In this document: piece after piece, positions 25,858-33,675 of the stretch
Layout: each line of letters begins with the position of its first letter
How positions within the stretch are numbered: position 1 is the stretch's first letter
Assembly (NCBI GenBank): GCA_900545335.1
Contig: UQYP01000005.1
Span: forward strand, 62,001 to 126,000
DNA from: an uncultured Sutterella sp.
GTDB taxonomy: Bacteria > Pseudomonadota > Gammaproteobacteria > Burkholderiales > Burkholderiaceae_F
DNA length: 64,000 bases
Direction: 5' to 3'
Position numbers and translations under genes: made by a program
The notes under the pieces: model-generated
What the model saw: the letters and a program-made list of their open reading frames with translations, nothing else
Told to the model about the DNA's origin: nothing
Databases searched by the model: none

Positions 25858-28473
25858 TTAAAACAATGTATCTGACGGTTCTTCAGAAGCTGCTTCTGAA
25901 TTATCCGCAGAAGTGTCTTTCTTAGGTAACGGTTTAAGATCCAAAGCCTTCCAGCGGATATCAAGCTGCTTACCCTTTCTCGCACGGTGACCCATGTGAT
26001 ACTCAAGTATGGCTTTTTTCACCGCATACTCGCGATCTTTTCCGCCTCGACCGACACCGGTGACCATTACGCCTTCGGCATCAATGGGTTTAGCCACTAA
26101 AAGCGATTCAGTGAGGTTTAAATCCATCAGGCAGACACCCTTGCCGCCACCGGGCAGTGTTCTCACCTCATTGATATCGTAGATGAGTAAACGCCCTTCC
26201 TGAGACAGGCACGCCAAAAGCGTTTGATCGGAAGCTACGACCTGAGGCGGCAGAATCTTCGTTTCTTTATCCGATACCTTAATAAAGTTCTTGCCGGCGC
26301 GAACTTTCGCAAAGAGATCCTTAAACTGACAGATAAAGCCCATACCTTCGCTTGTAGCCAAAACCACTCGGTCTTCGGGCTTAGCGACGCAGTAACCGAC
26401 AATGCTGGCTCCTTTTTCCAAGTCAATGAAACTATTGACGGGTAGACCGTCACCGCGGGCGCTCGGTAAATCAGAAACCGCTAAGGTGTAAACGCGGCCC
26501 GTGTCCGATACGGCGACCATCTGATCGGTTGTTCGGCACTCAAAGGAGACCACAAAAGCGTCGCCCATCTTGTAAGTCATCACTGCAGCATCGTGGCCGT
26601 GGCCTGTGCGGCAGCGCACGTAACCCTTTTGACTGATCACAACCGTGACCGGCTCATCGACCACCGCTTGAGTCATCTCTGCGCGTGAAGCTTCTTCAAT
26701 GAGCGTTCTGCGTTCATCTCCGAACTCCGCCGCATCCTGAGCGATTTCTTTGGCAACCAGGTTATTTAAAAGCTTTTCTGAACCCAGAAGTCTTTCAAGT
26801 GAATGCTTCGTCTTATTGAGTTCTGCCAACTCCGCTTCAATCTTAATGCCGACAAGGCGCGCCAATTGACGCAGGCGAATTTCCAGAATATCTTCAACCT
26901 GAATTTCACTCAACGGGAATCGGGCTAAAAGCGCTTCCTTCGGGTCGTCAGAATCACGAATGATGGCAATTACCTCATCCAAATTCAGATAGACCAGGTG
27001 ACGCCCTTCCATGATGTGAATACGATCGAGTGTCTTTTGCAGTCTGAATTGCGTGCGTCTGCGCACAGTCTGCACTCTGAAAACAAGCCACTCATTGAGA
27101 ATATCAACGAGCGTCTTCTGACGAGGTTTACCGTCAGAGCCCACCATCACCAAATTCATGGAAACGTTGCACTCGAGGCTTGTCTGAGCCAGAAGGGCAT
27201 TAACGAATTCATTGCGATCCACATTTTTGGTTTTGGGTTCAAACACCAGGCGTGTGGGCGTTTCCTTATCGCTTTCATCGCGAACGGTATCCAAAAGAGC
27301 CAGCATCGCGGCTTTGGCTTGCTGCTGCTCGGCAGAAAGCGTCTTTTTGCCGGGACGAATCTTGGGATTGGTGATTTCACCCACTTCATTTAAAACGCGC
27401 TGAGCTGAAGTATTGGGCGGCAATTCCGTCACAATCAGACGCCAATGCCCTCTTTGCATTTCCTCAAAGGTGTAGCGGGCACGCACTTTGAGCGTTCCGC
27501 GGCCCGTGCGGTATGCCTCACGGATATCTTCTTTTTTACTGATGAGCTGACCGCCCATCGGGAAGTCAGGTGCGGGCAGCACCGTGAGAATATCATCGAG
27601 CGTAGCTTGAGGATTATCCAAAAGCATCAGGCACGCTGCCGCCACTTCCTTAATATTGTGAGAGGGAATTTCGGTCGCCATACCGACAGCGATGCCGCTT
27701 GAGCCATTTAATAAAACAAAGGGCAGTCTTGCTGGCAGCATTTGCGGCTCTTGGAATGCGCCGTCATAGTTCGGAACAAAGTCCACCGTGCCTTCATCAA
27801 TTTCGTCTAAAAGCAGGCGGGAAATTTTCGTGAGCCTTGCTTCCGTATAACGCATGGCGGCCGCACCGTCCCCGTCGCGGCTGCCGAAATTACCCTGCCC
27901 CAAGACGAGCGGATAGCGCATATTAAAGTCCTGCGCCATGCGAACCATCGCATCGTAGGCTGCCGTATCGCCGTGCGGGTGATATTTACCCAAAACGTCG
28001 CCGACCACACGGGCGCTTTTCACCGTTTTGGCTTCGGGTCGCCCCAAACCCATTTCGTGCATGTCAAAGAGAATGCGGCGCTGCACAGGCTTTTGACCGT
28101 CACCGATTGCAGGCAGCGCACGGCCTTTGACCACAGACATGGCGTATTCAAGATAAGCGTGGCTCGCAAAATGCGCGAGCGTCAGCTTTTCTCCATCATC
28201 GCCCGAGAGCACAGGACGCGCTTCCAGGGGCACAACTTCTTCGATAGGCTCTTCTGCCTCGGCTTCTGTCGCAGTTATTTCTTCAGAAGCTTTCTCTTGA
28301 GCTTCTTCAACCGATTCTTCAGGTGTTTTTTCTGCTTTAGTCAAGTCTTCGTTCACAACGGGGTCTCTATTTTCCGTTTGATCGTTTTCTTTTTCGAGCT
28401 CAACTTCCTGCTCTACGTTATCGTCACCGAACAAATCGGCCGAGAACAAATCTTCAGTCCGGTTTTTAGTCAC
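25858..28473 (-). CDS. parC: DNA topoisomerase IV subunit A
   Basis: ParC is the DNA-cutting subunit of topoisomerase IV, which unlinks daughter chromosomes. The 871-aa protein has an acidic N-terminal extension of about 90 residues before the conserved core (HFASHAYLEYAMSVVKGRALP), which is not present in E. coli ParC. The catalytic tyrosine is in AAMRYTEARL. The quinolone-target segment reads HPHGDTAAYDAMV, with Thr and Asp at the positions of E. coli Ser80 and Glu84. The C-terminal beta-pinwheel is short. It starts 11 bp after parE, in one operon. Confidence 0.93.
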   Translation of the reverse strand: MTKNRTEDLFSADLFGDDNVEQEVELEKENDQTENRDPVVNEDLTKAEKTPEESVEEAQEKASEEITATEAEAEEPIEEVVPLEARPVLSGDDGEKLTLAHFASHAYLEYAMSVVKGRALPAIGDGQKPVQRRILFDMHEMGLGRPEAKTVKSARVVGDVLGKYHPHGDTAAYDAMVRMAQDFNMRYPLVLGQGNFGSRDGDGAAAMRYTEARLTKISRLLLDEIDEGTVDFVPNYDGAFQEPQMLPARLPFVLLNGSSGIAVGMATEIPSHNIKEVAAACLMLLDNPQATLDDILTVLPAPDFPMGGQLISKKEDIREAYRTGRGTLKVRARYTFEEMQRGHWRLIVTELPPNTSAQRVLNEVGEITNPKIRPGKKTLSAEQQQAKAAMLALLDTVRDESDKETPTRLVFEPKTKNVDRNEFVNALLAQTSLECNVSMNLVMVGSDGKPRQKTLVDILNEWLVFRVQTVRRRTQFRLQKTLDRIHIMEGRHLVYLNLDEVIAIIRDSDDPKEALLARFPLSEIQVEDILEIRLRQLARLVGIKIEAELAELNKTKHSLERLLGSEKLLNNLVAKEIAQDAAEFGDERRTLIEEASRAEMTQAVVDEPVTVVISQKGYVRCRTGHGHDAAVMTYKMGDAFVVSFECRTTDQMVAVSDTGRVYTLAVSDLPSARGDGLPVNSFIDLEKGASIVGYCVAKPEDRVVLATSEGMGFICQFKDLFAKVRAGKNFIKVSDKETKILPPQVVASDQTLLACLSQEGRLLIYDINEVRTLPGGGKGVCLMDLNLTESLLVAKPIDAEGVMVTGVGRGGKDREYAVKKAILEYHMGHRARKGKQLDIRWKALDLKPLPKKDTSADNSEAASEEPSDTLF

Positions 28474-28484
28474 GTCCGATCTCC

Positions 28485-30455
28485 TTAAATATCCACTTCA
28501 ACCTGATCACCGTTGTTTTCCATCCAAGCTCGGCGCATTGCGGCTTCCGAGCGTCCCATCAGCATGTCAAACATTTCCTGACTTTGCGTTAATGTCATAT
28601 CGCCGAAGGTCACGGGCATCAAGCGGCGCGTTTCCGGATTTAATGTCGTCTCCCAAAGCTGCTGCTCACTCATTTCGCCCAAGCCTTTAAAACGGGAAAC
28701 CGTCACTTTTTCCATATTGACCTTGTCTTTTTCAAGCTTTTTGCGCTCGACGGCCAATTCCCTTTCATCAAGACAGTAGATTGTTCGGGCAGGCTTGCGT
28801 CCGGTCTTCGGCACATCCATACGGAAAAGAGGCGGTCGGGCAACAAAAATGTGACCTTTGCGGATGAGTTCAGGGAAGTGCCTGAAGAAAAGCGTCAGCA
28901 AAAGGACCTGAATGTGCGAGCCGTCCACATCGGCATCGGCCATGATGCAGATTTTGCCGTAGCGCAGCTCTGACAAATCGGGATGCTCTTCAGGACCGTG
29001 GGGATCCACACCGATTGCCACCGAAATATCATGAATTTCATTATTGGCAAAAATACGGTCACGGTCGACTTCCCAAGTATTTAATACTTTGCCGCGCAAG
29101 GGCAAAATAGCCTGAAAGTCCTTATCGCGGCCTTTTTTGGCTGACCCCCCTGCAGAATCCCCTTCGACTAAGAAAAGTTCATTCTTACTGATATCTTCGC
29201 TTTCACAATCGGTGAGTTTTCCGGGCAAAACCGCAACGCTTGAACCTTTGCGCTTAGTGACTTTTTTGGCGGAATTTTGCCGTGCCTGTGCTTGTTTAAT
29301 CACAAGCTCGGCTAACTTCTTACCCTCTTCAACATGGCCGTTTAACCAAAACTCAAACTGCACACGCACAAAGTTACTCACCAGACGCAGCGCATCACGG
29401 TTATTTAAGCGCTCTTTGGTTTGCCCCTGAAACTGAGGATCGAGAACCTTGGCACTTAAAATGGCACTGGCTCTGGCAAAAACGTCTTCAGTTAAAAGCT
29501 TGACGTTTTTCTGCATGAGACCATGCGCTTCGATAAAGGCTTTAATGGCTAAGTAAAGCCCTTCGCGAAGGCCTGACTCGTGCGTGCCGCCCGCAGGCGT
29601 CGGAATAAGGTTTACGTAGCTTTCGCGCACGGGCGTGCCTTCTTCCTGCCAGGCAACGACCCAGCTTGCACCTTCGCCTACCGCAAAACCCATTGAATCG
29701 TCTGTAGCGTAGCCGCTTGACTCAAAGGGCGGAATCATGGGCTCAGCCGTCATTTCTGAGAGCAAATACTCGCGCAGGCCCCCTTCAAACTTCCAGCTTT
29801 GAGTCGTTTCATTTTTTTCATTAATGAAAACCACCTCGCAGCCCGGCATCAAAACGGCCTTGGAGCGCAGCAGTCTTGTTAACTGTTCGACAGGAATATT
29901 GGGGCTGTCAAAATATTTCGGATCGGGCCACACATGCACTCGTGTGCCGGTAGCCGATTTCGGTCTCGGACTTTTTTGGCTGCTAAGGGGTTCAATAACG
30001 TTACCGTCGGCAAACACAATTCGGTGCTCTTTACCTTCGCGCCAGACGGTGACTTCCAAGCGAGTCGATAAGGCATTCGTGACCGAAACGCCCACGCCGT
30101 GCAGACCACCAGCAAAGGAGTAAGCACCGCCCGAATCTTTTTCAAATTTGCCACCAGCGTGCAGCTGAGTAAAGACGAGCTGAACGGCGGGCACTCCTTC
30201 TTCCTTGTGAATACCTACCGGAATACCGCGGCCGTCATCGGTCACTGTGACAGAGCCGTCCGTATGAAGCACCACTTCAATTCGAGAAGCACCTCCTGCT
30301 AAAACTTCATCGCTGGAGTTATCAATCACTTCCTGAATGATATGAAGAGGATTATCGGTCAGGGTATACATCCCCGGGCGCTGTTTAACAGGTTCCAAAC
30401 CCTTTAAAACTTTAATGCTGGATTCGCCGTATTCCGAACGTTTACTAGTAGCCAT
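28485..30455 (-). CDS. parE: DNA topoisomerase IV subunit B
   Basis: ParE supplies ATPase activity to topoisomerase IV. The 656-aa protein shows the GHKL ATP site (VIDNSSDEVLAGGA, DDGRGIPVGIH and GGLHGVGVSVTNALS) in the first 130 residues. It also has the TOPRIM motifs EGDSAGGSAKKGRD and DADVDGSHI, and a C-terminal RFKGLGEMS segment. Length and content fit ParE rather than GyrB, which is longer. It is followed by parC at 11 bp. Confidence 0.95.
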   Translation of the reverse strand: MATSKRSEYGESSIKVLKGLEPVKQRPGMYTLTDNPLHIIQEVIDNSSDEVLAGGASRIEVVLHTDGSVTVTDDGRGIPVGIHKEEGVPAVQLVFTQLHAGGKFEKDSGGAYSFAGGLHGVGVSVTNALSTRLEVTVWREGKEHRIVFADGNVIEPLSSQKSPRPKSATGTRVHVWPDPKYFDSPNIPVEQLTRLLRSKAVLMPGCEVVFINEKNETTQSWKFEGGLREYLLSEMTAEPMIPPFESSGYATDDSMGFAVGEGASWVVAWQEEGTPVRESYVNLIPTPAGGTHESGLREGLYLAIKAFIEAHGLMQKNVKLLTEDVFARASAILSAKVLDPQFQGQTKERLNNRDALRLVSNFVRVQFEFWLNGHVEEGKKLAELVIKQAQARQNSAKKVTKRKGSSVAVLPGKLTDCESEDISKNELFLVEGDSAGGSAKKGRDKDFQAILPLRGKVLNTWEVDRDRIFANNEIHDISVAIGVDPHGPEEHPDLSELRYGKICIMADADVDGSHIQVLLLTLFFRHFPELIRKGHIFVARPPLFRMDVPKTGRKPARTIYCLDERELAVERKKLEKDKVNMEKVTVSRFKGLGEMSEQQLWETTLNPETRRLMPVTFGDMTLTQSQEMFDMLMGRSEAAMRRAWMENNGDQVEVDI

Positions 30456-30730
30456 TGAAAATTAATCCGTATACCAAAATAAGACAGCCTGACATAAAGG
30501 CTTAAAAAACTTCAAACCGTTTTCTAACTGCTGAATGAATCACAGATTTAATCTGCATCAGCAGTATCAAAAAATTGATGCAAGCTCACCATTTTAATGA
30601 TTATTCAAGAGATTTTTTGCTCAGAATTTGAGCAGCTTATACCAAGTTCGATAACAAAAAATAAACAATAGAGTCTTCTTTTTGCAAAAAAACTATCATT
30701 AAGAGAATGCCGAGTCTTAAAACACGCGAG

Positions 30731-30754
30731 CCCCGATAGTCGGGACTACCGAGG
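30731..30754. terminator. Hairpin at the 3' end of the candidate toxin mRNA
   Basis: Stem CCCCGATAGTC (30731-30741) pairs with GACTACCGAGG (30744-30754) with two wobble pairs and a 2-nt gap. It has TTCTTT on the plus side and GTGTTTT a few bases on from the minus side, so it may work in both directions. Confidence 0.6.
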
Positions 30755-30770
30755 TTCTTTACTTACGCGT

Positions 30771-30869
30771 TCAGCATGCGAGTAGCAAGATTAACGCAAT
30801 GATGATTTTGATCACCAAACGTCTCAAGCGTTTTGCTATACTGACGGAAGAGATTGAATGTTGGTGCAT
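30771..30869 (-). CDS. Candidate type I toxin: 32-aa hydrophobic peptide
   Basis: A 32-codon ORF reads MHQHSISSVSIAKRLRR, then a membrane-type stretch LVIKIIIALILLLAC to the stop: a polar/basic N-terminus plus a hydrophobic C-terminus, as in type I toxins. Shine-Dalgarno AAAGGAAG (30884-30877) lies 7 nt before ATG 30869. In the mRNA the AUG falls in the 12-nt loop of an 8-bp perfect hairpin (AGATTGAA/TTCAATCT). The Shine-Dalgarno lies between that hairpin and another, so access is restricted. An antisense RNA candidate crosses the same region. It does not clearly belong to Hok, Ldr, Ibs, Tis or Fst as I know them. A longer in-frame ATG at 30971 exists but has no such site. Confidence 0.6.
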   Translation of the reverse strand: MHQHSISSVSIAKRLRRLVIKIIIALILLLAC

Positions 30870-30919
30870 TTTCAATCTTCCTTTAAGCGGCTTAGATGGT
30901 GGAACATCTAGGCCGTTTT
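30834..30919 (+). ncRNA. Candidate antisense RNA (antitoxin) over the peptide start
   Basis: TGCTATACT at 30834-30842 is an extended -10 promoter (no good -35), predicting a start near 30849. The RNA would hold a first hairpin (AGATTGAA 30851-30858, TTCAATCT 30871-30878) with loop TGTTGGTGCATT, which contains a YUNR-type U-turn (UUGG). A terminator follows: CGGCTTAGATG (30888-30898), loop GTGGAA, CATCTAGGCCG (30905-30915), TTTT. Its length is about 70 nt. It is fully complementary to the start codon, Shine-Dalgarno and leader hairpin of the peptide mRNA on the other strand. Confidence 0.6.
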
Positions 30920-30976
30920 GCTCTGATTTTGTCCCCCGAGATTGAGAGGAAATCACAGCAAAACCCCTCAATACTT

Positions 30977-31045
30977 AACGGAGTAAATGCACCTGACTCC
31001 GTTGGACGTAGGGCGCATTGTACCAAACCATAATCAATTTCTAAA
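30977..31045 (-). promoter_or_regulatory. Promoter and 5' hairpin of the candidate toxin mRNA
   Basis: On the minus strand TTTAGA (31045-31040) and TACAAT (31022-31017) are 17 bp apart, with TGG just before the -10 box (extended -10). The start would be near 31010. The first RNA structure is an 8-bp perfect hairpin, AACGGAGT/ACTCCGTT (31003-30977). Its loop holds GGTGCATTT, complementary to AAATGCACC at the peptide start codon about 110 nt later. The same 9 bases occur in the antisense loop. Confidence 0.55.
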
Positions 31046-31167
31046 CATAAACGGAATTAGAATTTAGCGGCGCCTTGACCACAGAGCACAAGCTTAAGGA
31101 ATACCGGAATAATCAAACCTCTGCGGAGATAGAGAGTGTCCTGCATTGAGCATAACACTATTGACCA

Positions 31168-31243
31168 TGGCGGCCCCGCCGGGACTCGAACCCAGAATTA
31201 CAGCTTAGGAGGCTATCGTGATATCCTGTTTCACCACGGGGTC
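31168..31243 (-). tRNA. tRNA-Arg (anticodon CCT)
   Basis: The cloverleaf on the minus strand has D stem GTGA/TCAC, anticodon stem ATAGC/GCTGT around loop CTCCTAA (anticodon CCT, codon AGG), T stem CTGGG/CCCGG and an encoded CCA. The acceptor is GACCCCG against CGGGGCC, leaving an A-C mismatch at the second pair where G-C is usual. Confidence 0.9.
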
Positions 31244-31378
31244 GCACACGTGTGTAGAGCCGACCATTTTAATGATTTTTTCCCTAATTGTCTGATTAAG
31301 GACCATCTGACACTTTGCTTCTCTTAAGATAACAATTCTTCTGAGGGAACTCTTGCACAAAAAAATTTTCAGCTGCTC

Positions 31379-31407
31379 TTGCGTTCCTTCTCGATGTTGT
31401 GTATAGT
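31379..31407 (+). promoter_or_regulatory. Promoter of tRNA-Asn
   Basis: TTGCGT (31379-31384) and TATAGT (31402-31407) are 17 bp apart, placing the start a few bases before the tRNA at 31421. Confidence 0.65.
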
Positions 31408-31420
31408 TCACAGCCTTGAT

Positions 31421-31496
31421 TCCCCGATAGCTCAGTCGGTAGAGCGACGGACTGTTAATCCGCAGGTCGTTGGTTCGAACCCAACTCGGGGAGCCA
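31421..31496 (+). tRNA. tRNA-Asn (anticodon GTT)
   Basis: Acceptor TCCCCGA/TCGGGGA, D arm GCTC-AGTCGGTA-GAGC, anticodon loop CTGTTAA (anticodon GTT), T arm with GGTTCGAACCC, and an encoded CCA are all present. A terminator follows. Confidence 0.97.
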
Positions 31497-31502
31497 TATT
31501 TA

Positions 31503-31541
31503 AAAAGCTCGTCACGCAATGTGAACGAGCTTTTGTTTTTT
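31503..31541 (+). terminator. Terminator of tRNA-Asn
   Basis: AAAGCTCGT pairs with ACGAGCTTT, and an inner CAC/GTG continues the helix. TTTTGTTTTTT follows on the plus strand. Confidence 0.85.
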
Positions 31542-31589
31542 AGCCGATTTTAGAGCGGATTCCGACTGAGTCGGAATCCGGCAACATGA

Positions 31590-32711
31590 TCAGTCAATTT
31601 CCTTTAAGAATTCACTGGTGAGCGCCAAACCTTTTTTGAGTACTTCCTTATTGTTGCCGTACCCGATACGCACATACCCTTCGGTATGCAAAGCAGAACC
31701 CGGCGTAAACATCACACCCTTTTCCTTTACCAAGCGTTCACAAAATTCGTGCGAGGATAACTTCGTATCAATCTTCACAAATGCCGTCGTTCCCGCTTGC
31801 GGTTTAACGTAGGAGGCTCTGGGTTCACTTTTTACCCAATCATCCAAAATCTGCAGATTTTCACGAACGATGGCACGGTTTCTTTCCAAAATCTTTTCTT
31901 TAGCACCGAGGGCTAGCTCTGCAAGATATTCATCAATCATGCCGACGCTGATCGTGTTGTAGTCGCGGTGATGCAATACTTGAGCAATCAAAGACTCAGG
32001 ACCGACAATCCAACCGAAACGCAAACCGGCCAGGCTGAAGACTTTTGACATACTGCCCGTACTGATACCCTTTTCATACATGTCGGCAACAGAGGGACTG
32101 TAGCCTTCTTCCTGCGTTAAGCCGCGATAGACTTCGTCGCACAGCAACCAGGCATCAACCGATTTTGCAATGTCGCAGATTGCTTTGAGCATCGCCTCAT
32201 CCATCAATGCGCCCGTCGGATTATTCGGGTTATTGATGCAAATAAGTTTTGTCTGGGGTTTGACCATTGCACGCAATTCATTCAGATCAGGCAAGAAACC
32301 GTTTTCAGGTTTTAAGCACAAAGTCTCGATGTTTGCTCCGAAACTTTCTGGAATGGAGTAGTGCTGCTGGTAGGTCGGAATCACAGAAATCACGTGATCG
32401 CCCGGTTCAACCAGCGTTTCGTGCACGAGCATATTGGCACCGATGCAACCGTGAGTGGTGACCACATTGGCAGCCGTTTGCTTTTGATATAAACCGGCAA
32501 TCAACTCGCGCACCATGATGCTGCCTTCAATCCAGCCGTAAGTGAGTTTTTTCGGCAGCAGATCACGCATCATCTCTTCTGGCGTTTTATCAGCCATTTC
32601 AAGCAGTTCTTCAACCGTCACAGACTCCACGCAGGTTTCTGCCACGTTATAAGCACACTTGGTTTCCCACTCATTCATCCATTGTTCAACACCGAATGCT
32701 TCGATTTTCAT
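31590..32711 (-). CDS. Class I/II PLP-dependent aminotransferase
   Basis: The 373-aa protein has the fold-type I layout. The substrate/PLP segment NNPNNPTGA is followed by an aspartate-tyrosine pair in LLCDEVYRG, then the PLP lysine in GSMSKVFSLAGLRFGW, and the C-terminal arginine in YVRIGYGNN. This group includes aminotransferases and the capreomycidine-synthase type (VioD-like) enzymes. The TYGWIEGS region near residue 57 recalls the latter, but I cannot fix the substrate. It is the last gene of an operon with argH and an ornithine-cyclodeaminase-like gene, 11 bp after the latter, which suggests arginine/ornithine-related chemistry. Confidence 0.82.
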   Translation of the reverse strand: MKIEAFGVEQWMNEWETKCAYNVAETCVESVTVEELLEMADKTPEEMMRDLLPKKLTYGWIEGSIMVRELIAGLYQKQTAANVVTTHGCIGANMLVHETLVEPGDHVISVIPTYQQHYSIPESFGANIETLCLKPENGFLPDLNELRAMVKPQTKLICINNPNNPTGALMDEAMLKAICDIAKSVDAWLLCDEVYRGLTQEEGYSPSVADMYEKGISTGSMSKVFSLAGLRFGWIVGPESLIAQVLHHRDYNTISVGMIDEYLAELALGAKEKILERNRAIVRENLQILDDWVKSEPRASYVKPQAGTTAFVKIDTKLSSHEFCERLVKEKGVMFTPGSALHTEGYVRIGYGNNKEVLKKGLALTSEFLKEID

Positions 32712-32722
32712 CTCTTACCTCT

Positions 32723-33673
32723 TTATTGCTTTTGAGTTTGATTGAACACCGCCAAAGCCACTGCGACATCTTCAAGCCCCTGACCGATTGAGCGGAAAAA
32801 GACGGGCTTATCATAGGCAGGAGTAGGAGCCGCGTGATTCACCAAAGCTCCCAAGTCCCCTTTAACATCTTCGGGTTTCCAGCTGCCGGCTTCAATAGCC
32901 AGTTTCATTTCGCCTGCCACAGTCGCTGTCGTTGCCGTACAGTCGCAATAAACATCCATTGAGGCAAGCAGCGCCGGATCAATTTCATGAGCGCAGGCGG
33001 CATTAGTGGAAATTGACGTGATAAGCGGAGTCCCTTCGATATCCTTTGCACTGAGAACGGCATCGGCAGCACTGGTACAAAGCAAAATCACATCCGCGTT
33101 TTTCAAAGCCTCGGCTTTTGTACCGCTAAATTCCACTAAGCCTTTACCTGCCTGCCGGAAAGCCTCTTTCTTTTCATCCGAGAGCTCATGGCTGTTTAAA
33201 GACCACACACGAATGCTCTCCCAATTTCTCAACCCGCTCACATACCGAATATGCGCCAAAGCCTGTGCGCCGGAGCCGATCACTGCCAGGTGTTTTGAAT
33301 CCTTTTTGGCCAAATACTTCACGGCAACAGCGGTTGTCGCTGCAGTACGCTCAAGCGTTAAGCGGGTACTGTCTGTTAACAGAAGCGGCTCTCCGGTTTC
33401 GGTTGACATTAAAAGCGTCCAGGCGGTGACCGTATAACCCTTTTGCTGCACGATAAAAGGAGAAGTTTTGAGTCCGTAGACGCCTGCACTCATCCAAACG
33501 CCGGAATAGTTGATAAAGTCGCCCTTATTGTCCGGAAAAAGCGTCTGAACCTGCTTGGGCTGCACGGCTTCATTGCGCCCTAAAGCACCGAACATCGCTT
33601 CAACGGTTGAAAACACATCCACTTTCGGGAGAACTTCCAGCACTTCTTTTTCGGTCAGAGTCAGTACGGCCAT
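32723..33673 (-). CDS. Ornithine cyclodeaminase / mu-crystallin family protein
   Basis: The 316-aa protein has the family layout: N-terminal YGLKTSPF with LLLTDSTRLTLERTAATTAVA, then a Rossmann NAD-binding loop VIGSGAQALAHI and a CTSAAD...ISTNA region. Members turn ornithine into proline and ammonia, or act as alanine, lysine or other imino-acid dehydrogenases. ATG 33673 is chosen because GGAG inside the end of argH sits at correct spacing. An in-frame ATG 15 nt upstream overlaps argH. Between argH and an aminotransferase, it probably handles an amino acid derived from arginine or ornithine. Confidence 0.82.
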   Translation of the reverse strand: MAVLTLTEKEVLEVLPKVDVFSTVEAMFGALGRNEAVQPKQVQTLFPDNKGDFINYSGVWMSAGVYGLKTSPFIVQQKGYTVTAWTLLMSTETGEPLLLTDSTRLTLERTAATTAVAVKYLAKKDSKHLAVIGSGAQALAHIRYVSGLRNWESIRVWSLNSHELSDEKKEAFRQAGKGLVEFSGTKAEALKNADVILLCTSAADAVLSAKDIEGTPLITSISTNAACAHEIDPALLASMDVYCDCTATTATVAGEMKLAIEAGSWKPEDVKGDLGALVNHAAPTPAYDKPVFFRSIGQGLEDVAVALAVFNQTQKQ

Positions 33674-33675
33674 TT

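Noticed and set aside
30771..30971. A longer 66-codon version of the small hydrophobic ORF
   Set aside because: Its first start has no ribosome site and its N-terminal half is translated leader hairpins; the 32-codon version has a proper site.
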